This document shows positions 35,896 through 46,057 of a stretch of DNA of 64,000 nt, piece by piece (within the stretch, counting starts at the first letter, position 1; the number at the start of each line of letters is the position of its first letter). A model generated the notes under the pieces. It had not been told where the DNA came from. It did no database searches and saw nothing but the letters and a program-made list of their open reading frames with translations. The DNA lies in contig NZ_JAHBBJ010000007.1 in assembly GCF_019331675.1 (NCBI RefSeq), forward strand, positions 62,001 through 126,000, in the 5' to 3' direction. The position numbers and the translations under genes were made by a program. This DNA is from Bifidobacterium miconisargentati (GTDB lineage: Bacteria > Actinomycetota > Actinomycetes > Actinomycetales > Bifidobacteriaceae).

Positions 35896-36585
35896 ATGGT
35901 CAAGGCCCTGCTCTATAAAGATGTGACGTCTCGCCCCCTGCGAATCGCATGTCTGACAGCCATGTGCTGGGTGATTGTCGTATACGCGGTCGCACTCATG
36001 CCGATCAGCATGGATGAGTCCGGAAACAACCCGCTGAACGCCGAAAGCAGTATGACGCTTGCATCTCAGGCGACGGTGATCATTGCCGTTGTTCTGTCGA
36101 ACATCGAGATTGGTTCAGGAGAAACGGTGATGGCAGCGCTTATCGCCGGCTCCCGACGTCGCATGGCCTATGCCTTGATAACGGAAAAGGTCGTGATTAT
36201 TCTCATCGCCGGACTGTTTCTGGCCATGCTGGACATCATCGGCAACGTCGTCGTCTATGGAGACGGCGACGTCGGCTGTCTTTTGCTCTGTTGCCTGCTG
36301 CTGGCGGTCATGAACGGCATTGCAGCGCTGTCGCTGTCCATGTTCACCGGGAATGTACTGCTCGGCCTATCCATTTACCTGTTCGTACCCATACTGCTCA
36401 AACCATTCATCATGTATCTGATACCTGCTACGAACGGACTGTCCTACCCGGAGACGATACGCGCGGCGACTGCAGATTGTTCACTTGTCGGGACGTTGGT
36501 GTCAATCATGTGGCTGCTTGTCTTCATAATCGCAGGTTATGCCGCGATGGGGCTGCGACTGCATAGGGCCATCGACATGGGTTAG
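35896..36585 (+). CDS. Second ABC-2 type permease-like membrane protein
   Basis: Membrane protein of 229 aa with about six helices, 13 bp after the first permease, with AGGAGG upstream (35880-35885). Position, size and topology suggest the second membrane subunit of the exporter encoded by this three-gene operon. No distinct signature was found. Confidence 0.75.
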   Translation: MVKALLYKDVTSRPLRIACLTAMCWVIVVYAVALMPISMDESGNNPLNAESSMTLASQATVIIAVVLSNIEIGSGETVMAALIAGSRRRMAYALITEKVVIILIAGLFLAMLDIIGNVVVYGDGDVGCLLLCCLLLAVMNGIAALSLSMFTGNVLLGLSIYLFVPILLKPFIMYLIPATNGLSYPETIRAATADCSLVGTLVSIMWLLVFIIAGYAAMGLRLHRAIDMG

Positions 36586-36668
36586 ATTTGGGACCATCCA
36601 TTCATCAGTCTGCGCATCATATGGGCGAATCCCGGCATGCCGGAATGTTCAAGCCGTTCCAGTTCCTC

Positions 36669-37151
36669 CTACATGGTGCGTGGTGGATGCCTTTTTGATG
36701 CGACCAGTTCAAGCATGGCCTTGATCGCACGCTCAGGATATGCTTCGGCGACGCTGGTCAGAAACATGTCAGGGTGACGGGCGGATAATCCAATCTTGGC
36801 GAGTTGGTTCGCTGGAAAGTCTTTCAGGTTGAAGGTGATGATCATATCCGCATTCCCGTTATAGGCGGCGGCCACCACATGCCGATCGCCGTCGTCCGGT
36901 AACACGACGTCACCGGTCAGTTCCGGAATGGAGGAGACAAGATAATACGGCTTGATATTGCGAATGGCGGACAGATAGCGGTCAACCCAAATGGGATCTT
37001 TGTTGAGAACATCGACGAATGCCCGGCGGGCTTCTTCAAGCACGTCGTCGGAGTACTCGGGGTCGAACAGGTGATGGTCGGCAAACGTGAGCAGCACATC
37101 CGTCAGCCAGGTGTGCAGGAAGATGTTCGCGTCGAGAAAAGTGACTACCAA
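36669..37151 (-). CDS. PIN-domain protein (probable toxin)
   Basis: Protein of 160 aa with the PIN nuclease layout: an N-terminal FLDANIFL (first Asp of the active site), a central acidic helix, then LPDDGDRHVVAAAY (the DxxH/D-type second acidic motif) and ITFNLKDFP (third acidic position). Such PIN_3 proteins are ribonuclease toxins partnered with helix-turn-helix antitoxins. The partner gene is 20 bp upstream on the same strand. Confidence 0.85.
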   Translation of the reverse strand: MVVTFLDANIFLHTWLTDVLLTFADHHLFDPEYSDDVLEEARRAFVDVLNKDPIWVDRYLSAIRNIKPYYLVSSIPELTGDVVLPDDGDRHVVAAAYNGNADMIITFNLKDFPANQLAKIGLSARHPDMFLTSVAEAYPERAIKAMLELVASKRHPPRTM

Positions 37152-37171
37152 CTCAAATTCCTCTCGTTTTT

Positions 37172-37573
37172 TCAGCTGTAACGAGTCAGATAGGCCGAGT
37201 AGTCGATGTCGTCCAATCCACCTTGACTGGCGGCCTCGCGCATGGTCTCCAATGCCTCATGGCCATGGGATTCCGACTTGTCGCGGTAGGCGATGACCTG
37301 TGCTCGGGAAACCATGCGATTGCCTTTCGCGCCGTAGCGGACGAACGGAATCTCGCCGGCATCAAGCATGCGGGCGACGGTCTTTGCCGATACGCCGAGA
37401 ATCTGCGCGGCTTCGCCGGTAGTAATCATTTCTGCCGAATTGTCGTGTACGATGGCCGCGAACGCGCGGCGCAGCTGCTCCGCATCCAATGGATACGCCT
37501 TGCCATCACCCGTAGTGATGTATGCGGATCCTTTACCGATCTGGGAAATAGGGATTGCCTCGAATATGGTCAT
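37172..37573 (-). CDS. Helix-turn-helix antitoxin (excisionase-like) of the PIN toxin
   Basis: Protein of 133 aa. The middle contains MITTGEAAQILGVSAKTVARMLDAGEIPFVRYG and GNRMVSRAQVIAY, a MerR/excisionase-type HTH_17 domain (about residues 49-100). The C-terminal part (REAASQGGLDDIDYSAYL) resembles toxin-wrapping tails. AGGAAAGGA precedes the ATG. It is the first gene of a two-gene toxin-antitoxin operon. Confidence 0.85.
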   Translation of the reverse strand: MTIFEAIPISQIGKGSAYITTGDGKAYPLDAEQLRRAFAAIVHDNSAEMITTGEAAQILGVSAKTVARMLDAGEIPFVRYGAKGNRMVSRAQVIAYRDKSESHGHEALETMREAASQGGLDDIDYSAYLTRYS

Positions 37574-37698
37574 GGCGAGTCCTTTCCTGAAGTCTTGAAC
37601 CCAGCCTACCTCAAACCAGACATTTCGGCAATATCGGACATATCGGACAATCTATCGATTGATAGCGAAATAGGCTATGTTGCGTATGGAATACAAAC

Positions 37699-37912
37699 CT
37701 ACATTGAATGCCGAGCGGTCCAGGCGATGAGGCGCACGCGGTTGGTTTGAACGGTTTTCCTGAGGATATTGCCAATGTGAGTTTTTAACGGTGGATATGC
37801 TGAGACCCGGACTCGCAGCGACCTGGTCAATCGCATCCAACGCGAACGGATCATTATCCAACACGCCGATGCGGATCACGCCCACCGCTTCAGGCTCGTT
37901 CCCAAGTCCCAT
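37699..37912 (-). pseudogene. Internally deleted copy of the LuxR-type response regulator
   Basis: The start (MGLGNEPEAVGVIRIGVLDN) closely matches the regulator at 33522-34220 for about 27 codons up to FALDAI, including the non-coding upstream region and the operator. At about 37830 it jumps to a LuxR recognition-helix segment, DQVAASPGLSISTVK. A one-base shift then yields THIGNILRKTVQTNRVRLIA ending at 37699-37701; the uncorrected frame loses this. The phospho-Asp region and first half of the output domain are missing, so it cannot be a working regulator. The output remnant is not from the same gene copy, suggesting a lost third two-component system. Confidence 0.75.
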
Positions 37913-37966
37913 GACACCCACTGTACCGCCGGCGGCCACTGACTCCCCGGCATGAAACGGCATCGC

Positions 37967-38021
37967 TGTCATGTGATTGCTTGACATGATGTTGCGGGTG
38001 CGATACGTGCGTGGATTTAAT
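37967..38021 (+). promoter_or_regulatory. Regulon operator 4 and promoter of the small membrane-protein pair
   Basis: TGTCATGTGATTGCTTGACA at 37967-37986, 5 bp, -35 TTGCGG at 37992-37997, 18-bp spacer, -10 TTTAAT at 38016-38021. It is 55 bp from the start of the regulator pseudogene on the other strand, the same arrangement as operator 3 with the intact regulator. Confidence 0.68.
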
Positions 38022-38068
38022 GAATTCAATGAGATTATTGGTACACGACGAAGGCTAGGAGACCACGG

Positions 38069-38548
38069 ATGGGAAACCGCGTAAGGAAAGATGGCGGCCG
38101 TGTCGGAACGATCATCGCTATTGTGGTCGTCACGGCATTGGCGGTGGCGGGATTATGGTTCGGATGGACGCGATACCAAAGCTACCGTCCGGTTTCGAAT
38201 TTGTCGCAGAGGTTCTCGATCTCATTTCCCAAGGATGCGAGGGCAATCGTCAGTAAGGAAGAGGAGAGTTTCCACGGAGACGGGTACAGGTACGTGAAGA
38301 TCACCGCCGACCCGGAAAAAGTTAACGGCACCATTCTGGACGGCAGAGAGTACTCCAGCAATCGGTTGTCGCAGGAGAGCATACGCATGGTCAAGGAAGC
38401 GAATACGACTCTGCAATTGGATCTGGGAACACAACTTGATGATCTGTACGAGCAGCCGCATAGGAAGATAGACAACGAGAACGGTACGCTGATCATCATC
38501 CGTGATGCTGATTCCTCGGAATGGCATTTCTTCGAATGCCTGATCTGA
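38069..38548 (+). CDS. Membrane-anchored extracytoplasmic protein of unknown function
   Basis: Protein of 159 aa with a basic N-terminus, one transmembrane helix (about residues 12-31, TIIAIVVVTALAVAGLWFGW) and an extracytoplasmic domain of about 120 residues that is not recognised. Under regulon operator 4. The next gene starts 11 bp after its stop, so they form an operon. A sensor, inhibitor or immunity-like role would fit the neighbourhood but is only inferred. Confidence 0.7.
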   Translation: MGNRVRKDGGRVGTIIAIVVVTALAVAGLWFGWTRYQSYRPVSNLSQRFSISFPKDARAIVSKEEESFHGDGYRYVKITADPEKVNGTILDGREYSSNRLSQESIRMVKEANTTLQLDLGTQLDDLYEQPHRKIDNENGTLIIIRDADSSEWHFFECLI

Positions 38549-38559
38549 AAGGATCTCCC

Positions 38560-38901
38560 ATGAAGTATCTGCTTATCATCGATATGCTGCCCACGTACGG
38601 GCTACTGTGCTATCTGCTGGTCAGCGTCTGTGTAATTCTGGCGTTTCGCTGGCTTGCGCATGCGTGCGAAGACCGGCGGCGACTGCGTTTCGCCGTCATC
38701 ACACTGCTGATCGGTTCGTTGCTCGTTGCCCTGCTTGCTGGTTGTGCGTACACCATCGCTATGCCATATGCACAACCGGACATGGTTGATTTCTATCGTG
38801 CATACCGTCCCGCCGTGTTGGTGTTCCTCACGGGACTGTTCTGTGTGCAGTCCGTGTTCGGCGTCACCGCCGTGCAAGTGCCCCTTAGTCGGCATAAATG
38901 A
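38560..38901 (+). CDS. Small polytopic membrane protein
   Basis: Protein of 113 aa with three predicted helices (about 8-28, 41-63, 80-104). I use the ATG at 38560, with AAAGGA 7 bp upstream, rather than the in-frame ATG at 38521 that would overlap the preceding gene. No family recognised. Co-transcribed with the upstream anchored protein. Confidence 0.65.
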   Translation: MKYLLIIDMLPTYGLLCYLLVSVCVILAFRWLAHACEDRRRLRFAVITLLIGSLLVALLAGCAYTIAMPYAQPDMVDFYRAYRPAVLVFLTGLFCVQSVFGVTAVQVPLSRHK

Positions 38902-39051
38902 CTGAGCCACTGCACATCGGCTTCCACGAGACCGGCCGTACCCAAACCGAAGACATGGGGCTGGAGCTCGAAATGATTAACTATTGATAGTAGGGAAACC
39001 AACGGCGGTTCTCCATTGTCGATATTCATTTTCCGAGTATCGACATTCATG

Positions 39052-39096
39052 TGAACTCTTTACGTCGCCACTCGCATGCTCTGAAATGGCCATTAG
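39052..39096. repeat. Dispersed repeat related to 25224-25270
   Basis: TGAACTCTTTACGTCGCCAC, then CTCTGAAATGGCCATTAG. The same block order is seen 13.8 kb away in the glycosyltransferase leader. It may be part of a longer element that includes the near-palindromic TCGATATTCAT/TCGACATTCAT motifs at 39019-39051. Confidence 0.5.
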
Positions 39097-39245
39097 AACA
39101 GAGTCCCTGAATCAGGGATGCCGCAGGCGTGGTTCTTGGAGTCGTATCCGTCCGTTGGACGCAAACCAATATCATCACATAATGCGTATGCAACCATCGC
39201 CTATCTCCGATAACCGACCCTCTAAAGATGCGGTTGCTAAGCAAC

Positions 39246-39299
39246 TGTCATGCAATCGCTTGACATCAAGTTGTCGAACTGAATGTGGCGCGTCATGAT
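39246..39299 (+). promoter_or_regulatory. Regulon operator 5 and promoter of a membrane protein gene
   Basis: TGTCATGCAATCGCTTGACA at 39246-39265, 5 bp, -35 TTGTCG at 39271-39276, 17-bp spacer, weak -10 CATGAT at 39294-39299. The weak -10 fits a promoter that depends on an activator. Confidence 0.65.
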
Positions 39300-39335
39300 A
39301 GTAATGATGTATGTGTGCCGCGATGAAAGAGGCGG

Positions 39336-39800
39336 ATGATCATGAACGGAAACAACGCTTCGAAGACCTCCCACCGCATGACGGTCAGTGAGCGGCAAGT
39401 GAGTTCGTTCGGCGTCGCGTTCACTCTGGCGGTGTGTTCCATCACGGCCATCGCATGCGGCGTCATCCAATACGGCGGGCAGGGCAAACCGTTCTGGACA
39501 ATCATGCTGCCCGCCGGTCTCGCATTGCTGGCGGCCCTCGCGTATGCGATACGAGGTTTCGTTTGCCGCAGGTGGGAGGCGGCCCATCCGCTGTCCGATG
39601 AACGGCTGCGTCGGTCCGACCGTTTGTGCGAGCAGCTGCTGGCCATTCTTGGCATCAACCTATGGGGCTGCCTGTTCATCGTCGCCATGATGTTTCAAAT
39701 CAGGCCGTTGCAGTACGTGGCCTGGGCGTTGGCCGCGATCATCCTGATTGGCGTTCTGTTTGCAGAAGTCACCGACAGGCGTTCACGCAAACAGGCATAG
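39336..39800 (+). CDS. Membrane protein of unknown function
   Basis: Protein of 154 aa with four predicted helices (two at about 28-72, two at about 100-142) and a cytoplasmic charged loop between the pairs. AAAGAGG lies 5 bp before ATG 39336; ATG 39342 is an alternative. Preceded by regulon operator 5. No family recognised; the size and topology resemble immunity-type or DUF2178-like proteins. Confidence 0.65.
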   Translation: MIMNGNNASKTSHRMTVSERQVSSFGVAFTLAVCSITAIACGVIQYGGQGKPFWTIMLPAGLALLAALAYAIRGFVCRRWEAAHPLSDERLRRSDRLCEQLLAILGINLWGCLFIVAMMFQIRPLQYVAWALAAIILIGVLFAEVTDRRSRKQA

Positions 39801-39814
39801 CAGGCAGGGTTGCC

Positions 39815-39846
39815 AGACGGATTCGGCATCAGACGGATTCGGCATC
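39815..39846. repeat. 16-bp tandem duplication
   Basis: AGACGGATTCGGCATC occurs twice head to tail (39815-39830 and 39831-39846), just after the membrane protein stop. It is most likely a slippage or short duplication product. Confidence 0.7.
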
Positions 39847-39975
39847 AGTCAGACCACACTGCCTTATGAAATCACGTCCGACGTAAGACATTCATAGGCC
39901 AATATGCGTAGTATGCGGCATGATTCGGGACTAGATTGGACATGGATTTTGTACTGATAGCTAGGGGAGTAAAGC

Positions 39976-40275
39976 ATGTCTTTGACGACCGAACAGCGTG
40001 CGGCGACCATCCGCGAGTTTCGTGAGAACATGGCTCTGCTCGGATTGACCGCAGACCAGATCGGAGCGGATTTCGGGGTTTCCGGCGCGACCATTGAGCG
40101 CATCATCGAACTCAAGTCCGGCGTGCTGGAGTATCCGTGGATCATACGACGCTATCTACTCGACAAGGCCGCCGCCGCAGGCGTGGAACCCGTGCCGTTC
40201 AGCGCGTTGCGCGGCGACCCGCACGACTACTGGTTCCTTGACGACCGTGTCATCGACGCGAACCGACTGGACTGA
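39976..40275 (+). CDS. DUF2316 family protein
   Basis: Small cytoplasmic protein of 99 aa that fits DUF2316. LTADQIGADFGVSGATIERII is helix-turn-helix-like, followed by YPWIIRRYLLDKAAAAGVEPVPFSAL and the family-typical ending HDYWFLDDRVIDANRL. A GGGAG site precedes the start. Function unknown; such proteins may bind DNA. It is 55 bp upstream of the SRAP gene and could be co-transcribed. Confidence 0.85.
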   Translation: MSLTTEQRAATIREFRENMALLGLTADQIGADFGVSGATIERIIELKSGVLEYPWIIRRYLLDKAAAAGVEPVPFSALRGDPHDYWFLDDRVIDANRLD

Positions 40276-40330
40276 GGCAGTCGGACTGACCTGACGGTTT
40301 TGGAGCATCACGGAATGGTATGCTGACGCC

Positions 40331-41026
40331 ATGTGCAGGTGCTTTGCCGCTGATTTGGATTGGGATGCGATCGCGGAGCAATTCGATGTGGAGCAAGACC
40401 AGACGGATCCCGCCACGCTTCCGCAGCCCTCGTACAATTTCCAACCCAAGCAGACCATCGGCATCGTGGCGCAGGGGAAGGATGGGCGGCGTCACCTGGC
40501 CGGCGCGTACTGGTCGCTGATTCCGGCGTGGGGCACCACCAAAAACCTGTCGTATCCCACATACAATGCGCGCATCGAATCGGCGTGCGTCAAACCCACG
40601 TTCGCCGACTCGGCCAAGTCCATGCGCGCGGTCATCCCCGCTTCCGGATACTACGAATTTCACGGCCGCCGACCGTATTACTTCCATGCGCCGGATGACG
40701 CCCCGTTGCCGTTGGCCGGACTGTTCTCCTGGTGGCGTGCAGGCCAATCCCCGTGGCTGCTGACCGCGACGATCCTCACCTGTCAGGCCGTGGGCGGTCC
40801 GGCCACGATCCATGACCGTATGCCGCTGCTCGTGCCACGCGACATGACCGACACGTGGCTTGACCGCTCGGTTGACGGCGAGTCATTGCTGCCGGATATG
40901 CAGGAAGGCAGCATCGCCCTATCCCGCGGTCTTGCGTTCCATGAAGTCGCCGCGTTCGGTCCGTCGGACGACGGGCACAAGTTGACTCAACCATTGCCTC
41001 GATTCCACGCCGATTACCTGTTCTGA
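40331..41026 (+). CDS. SRAP (SOS response-associated peptidase, YedK/HMCES family)
   Basis: Protein of 231 aa in the DUF159/SRAP family, which forms a thiazolidine crosslink with abasic sites in single-stranded DNA. Catalytic Cys2 follows the initiator Met (MCRCF instead of the usual MCGR). Other signatures are present: YNFQPKQTIGIV, TYNARIESACVKPTF, IPASGYYEF (conserved Glu) and HDRMPLLVP (conserved His). The start is fixed because Cys2 must be N-terminal after Met removal. Confidence 0.93.
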   Translation: MCRCFAADLDWDAIAEQFDVEQDQTDPATLPQPSYNFQPKQTIGIVAQGKDGRRHLAGAYWSLIPAWGTTKNLSYPTYNARIESACVKPTFADSAKSMRAVIPASGYYEFHGRRPYYFHAPDDAPLPLAGLFSWWRAGQSPWLLTATILTCQAVGGPATIHDRMPLLVPRDMTDTWLDRSVDGESLLPDMQEGSIALSRGLAFHEVAAFGPSDDGHKLTQPLPRFHADYLF

Positions 41027-41084
41027 TGTGTGAAAGTGGTCCTGCTTCCGAACATCAGAATGTACGAAAGCCGGCATGACGCCA

Positions 41085-42446
41085 TTATCGGGACCGGCCA
41101 CGCAGCTCAGGCAGCATAACGGCGAACAGGATGATCGCGAGCACGGCGGTGAGCAGATCGGCCATGGCCTGCGCGGCAATCACACCCGTATAGCCAAACA
41201 GGCGCGAGCCGACGAACAACGTGACGGCGAGCATCACACCCTGACGGCTGATGGACAGCACGAACGCGCCGAGCGCCTTGCCTGCCGATTGGAACGTGCA
41301 GGTCGTGACCATCACCACCGCCACGCACACCAGACTCAGTAACTGCACGCGCAGCATGCCGGCACCCAGTGTCACAATCGTCTCGTCGGCGATGAAGAAG
41401 CGCATCAGCACACGGTCGGCAAGGCTCAGCACCAGGGTCATGCCGAGCGCGAACAGGCACAGGAACGCATATGAGAACCGCATGATCGCGCGCAGGCGCG
41501 GCATGTTGCGGGCACCGTAGTTGTAGCCGATGAGCGGCTGCGCGCCGAACGCGAACCCAGCGAAGATGAGCACGGCGATCATGATGATCTTGAGCGCGAT
41601 GCCCATCGCGGCCACCGTGTCGGTGCCGTAGGGGAGCAGGAACAGGTTGACCATGACGATGCCCACGCTTTGCGTCAGGTTCGTGATGGCGGCTGGGATG
41701 CCGATGGCGAGGACCTCGCGGATCTCATGGCCGGCGATGTTGATCGCGGCGCCGATGTGGGAGAGGATGAGCCGCGGATTGATGGACAGATTCTGGCTGC
41801 GTGAGACGAGGAACCAGATGTAGTACACGTCGGTGCAGATGTTGGCGATCACGGTCGCGCCGGCCGATCCGGCCGCACCCCAGCCGAACACGTGGATGAA
41901 CAGCGGGTTGAGCACGATGTTGACCGCCGTGCCGGCGATCGAGCCGATCATGGACTGCACGGCGTGGCCTTCCGTACGCAGCAGGTTGGTCGGCGTCATG
42001 GAGACGATGATGAACGGCGAACCGACGATGATCAGCGTGTAGAAGTCGGACGCATGCCGCCATGTGTTGTCGTCCGCGCCAAGCAGTGTGAGCATCTGCG
42101 GTCGGAACAATAGGCCGAAAACCACGATGAGCAGGCCCGTGACGATGGCCGCATAGAAGCAGAACACGCTCAGTCGTTTGCCGTCCGCGTATTTGTGTTG
42201 CCCGAACAGTCGCGAGATGACGGAGGCGCCGCCGAGACCGAAGATGTCGCCGAGTGCGATCATCACGGTGAATACGGGTGCGGTCAGGGAGACGCCGGCT
42301 ACCATGTTCGTGTCCCCGGTATGCGCGATGAAGTACGTGTCGACCATGTTGTAAACCAGCGTGACCAACATGCTGAGCACCACCGGCATGGCCAGCGAGA
42401 AATACGCCTTCGGGATGGGTGCTTTCTCGAACAGTTCGTTATCCAT
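41085..42446 (-). CDS. MATE family efflux transporter 2
   Basis: MATE exporter of 453 aa and twelve helices: NMVDTYFIAHTGDTNMVAGVSLTAP early, and AFGAQPLIGYNYGARNMPRLRAIM in the second half, the standard MATE motifs. I use the ATG at 42446 (MDNELFEKAPIPKAYFSLAMP), with AGGAG upstream, rather than the longer frame to 42476. It is monocistronic and not closely related to the MATE gene at 14.4 kb. Confidence 0.92.
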   Translation of the reverse strand: MDNELFEKAPIPKAYFSLAMPVVLSMLVTLVYNMVDTYFIAHTGDTNMVAGVSLTAPVFTVMIALGDIFGLGGASVISRLFGQHKYADGKRLSVFCFYAAIVTGLLIVVFGLLFRPQMLTLLGADDNTWRHASDFYTLIIVGSPFIIVSMTPTNLLRTEGHAVQSMIGSIAGTAVNIVLNPLFIHVFGWGAAGSAGATVIANICTDVYYIWFLVSRSQNLSINPRLILSHIGAAINIAGHEIREVLAIGIPAAITNLTQSVGIVMVNLFLLPYGTDTVAAMGIALKIIMIAVLIFAGFAFGAQPLIGYNYGARNMPRLRAIMRFSYAFLCLFALGMTLVLSLADRVLMRFFIADETIVTLGAGMLRVQLLSLVCVAVVMVTTCTFQSAGKALGAFVLSISRQGVMLAVTLFVGSRLFGYTGVIAAQAMADLLTAVLAIILFAVMLPELRGRSR

Positions 42447-43080
42447 GCCGCTCCTTGCCGCCTCTCGTTGATGCATGATTGTGGATGTGCGCCTGCGTTG
42501 CGTCCATCACGCGAATCACCACGGGCATGCTACCAACCACAGTGCGGACAACAACACGCCGTGCGGCTTGCATCGATGTGCCTTACACCCATCTGCTTCG
42601 CCAAAGCAGATAAAGATGGCTGAAGGGTAATCTCATCGAGTCCGCGGTTAATTCCGGTGTACGGAACCGTGCTTGTTGCGAACGTTCTGTTTGGCTGTTT
42701 CAGCGGCGCATTCGTTCTTCCGAAGCGCTGCCTTCAGCATATAGTGCAATCGTTAGCATTGATGGTTCCTTGCGGCCGGCTCGGCGGACCCTGCTCGAAT
42801 GCTAGGCTGCGCCGCAAACGAATTATGTCAACCCCGCACTAGAGTTCACTGGGCTTCGGCAAGTCGCAAACAAGCTTACCGTACATTGGATTGTGGGGAA
42901 ATAAGCAACGCGAACATCATCGTCGGCCTTGCATATATGCATGAATGAACCACGATGATGGCAAACGTTGTCAATCGCAGGGTGGACACTGTCGTACAGC
43001 GACCGGCGATGCACCAGCAAAGGTGCCGCATCGTCAATCACATACGACGGACCGTCTTGCGGCGACCGGATGGGGGAGTC
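42447..43080. other. Intergenic, no gene seen
   Basis: About 630 bp between the divergent MATE gene and an unknown membrane protein. No frame with a good start and protein-like composition was found. An 8-bp stem ATCTGCTT/AAGCAGAT at 42591-42611 is present without a T-run. The region could contain an N-terminal extension of the next gene (in-frame ATG at 42955). Confidence 0.5.
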
Positions 43081-43833
43081 GTGAACAGTCGCAGGAAGGA
43101 CCGGGTGATCATCTCCGGAATCGGCGTAGTCATCGCCGTACTTACTATCGTCCTCAGCGTATTGGGCATACGGGTCAGCACATCGGTGCTCCCGATATAC
43201 ATGCCCATCGTGCATCTGCCGCAACCGGACGGCACGTTGCGTGCTGCCATGCCGTCGGAACAGGATGCCTGGACGGATGCTTGGGAACGGTATTGGCAAG
43301 GCGGCGGCGAGGAGCCGTACCGCGAACTGACGCCGGATGGCTCGTTGGACGGTCTCTTCGGCGATTCCGGCGGTTCGGGCCGCGACGGCGGGACAGGCAT
43401 ATTCACCTACGGCATGATTAGTGAACAAATCTGTCAGACACTCGCCCCGGTGGCCGTGCTGGCGTATACGTGGGACGTGCCCGAACGAGAGCAGAACCTA
43501 CGCGACTCCTTCGTCGAAGGCGCCGATGGCCTGGACGCGCCCATCGAACAGGTCCGCTTGGATTCGGGTGTCAACATAGGACCGGGGTATGCGTCGCTGA
43601 TCATCAATGACGCATCGGTGTTCTGCGTGGTCGAAACCAGCGCCGGCATCGACTGGGAACTCTACTATACGGACTACGAGCGCAACGAATATAAGGCCAG
43701 CGCCATCATGCGCGGCGACCATGCCGAAAACGGCCATGCCGATGATGGACGATCATTGACCTCTGTGGAATATCACGGATTGTTGCGCCCAGAATGTAGA
43801 ACGGGCGGTCCGTGCGCGGTTCGCTGTGGCTAG
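43081..43833 (+). CDS. Membrane-anchored protein of unknown function
   Basis: Protein of about 250 aa from GTG 43081 (VNSRRKDRVIISG), with GGGGGAG just upstream though very close; in-frame ATGs at 42955, 42958 and 43009 would add an odd basic N-terminus. One transmembrane helix (about residues 9-33) is followed by an extracytoplasmic domain with a Gly/Asp-rich loop (SGGSGRDGGTG) and acidic segments. No domain recognised. It ends 36 bp before trpCB but is unlikely to be functionally linked. Confidence 0.6.
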   Translation: MNSRRKDRVIISGIGVVIAVLTIVLSVLGIRVSTSVLPIYMPIVHLPQPDGTLRAAMPSEQDAWTDAWERYWQGGGEEPYRELTPDGSLDGLFGDSGGSGRDGGTGIFTYGMISEQICQTLAPVAVLAYTWDVPEREQNLRDSFVEGADGLDAPIEQVRLDSGVNIGPGYASLIINDASVFCVVETSAGIDWELYYTDYERNEYKASAIMRGDHAENGHADDGRSLTSVEYHGLLRPECRTGGPCAVRCG

Positions 43834-43869
43834 AGTGTCGCATGATCGACCACCAACAAAGGGAGGATC

Positions 43870-45957
<2,088 letters not shown>

Positions 45958-45987
45958 CCTCACCGCAATAAAAACCACAGGTGGAAC

Positions 45988-46034
45988 CTCCCCTCAGTCA
46001 GCTTCGCTGCCAGCTCCCCTCAAAGAGGGGAGCC
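45988..46034 (-). repeat. Palindromic interspersed repeat, copy 5 (reverse)
   Basis: CTCCCCTCAGTCAGCTTCGC through AAAGAGGGGAGCC, the reverse form of copies 1, 3, 4 and 6. It occupies most of the gap between trpCB and trpA, 24 bp before the trpA start, so in RNA it would be a hairpin inside the trp message. Confidence 0.8.
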
Positions 46035-46057
46035 AGGGGACAAAAGGAGATTTTGAT

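Larger units (their letters stand above)
38902..39335. other. Intergenic region with dispersed repeat and regulon promoter
   Basis: No gene is supported in this 434-bp stretch. It holds a dispersed repeat (39052-39096, related to 25224-25270), a small inverted repeat GTCGATATTCATTTTCCGAG-like segment around 39019-39050, and regulon operator 5 at 39246-39265. Confidence 0.6.

Noticed and set aside
42591-42611. Hairpin ATCTGCTT/AAGCAGAT as a terminator
   Set aside because: No gene ends here in either direction and there is no T-run.
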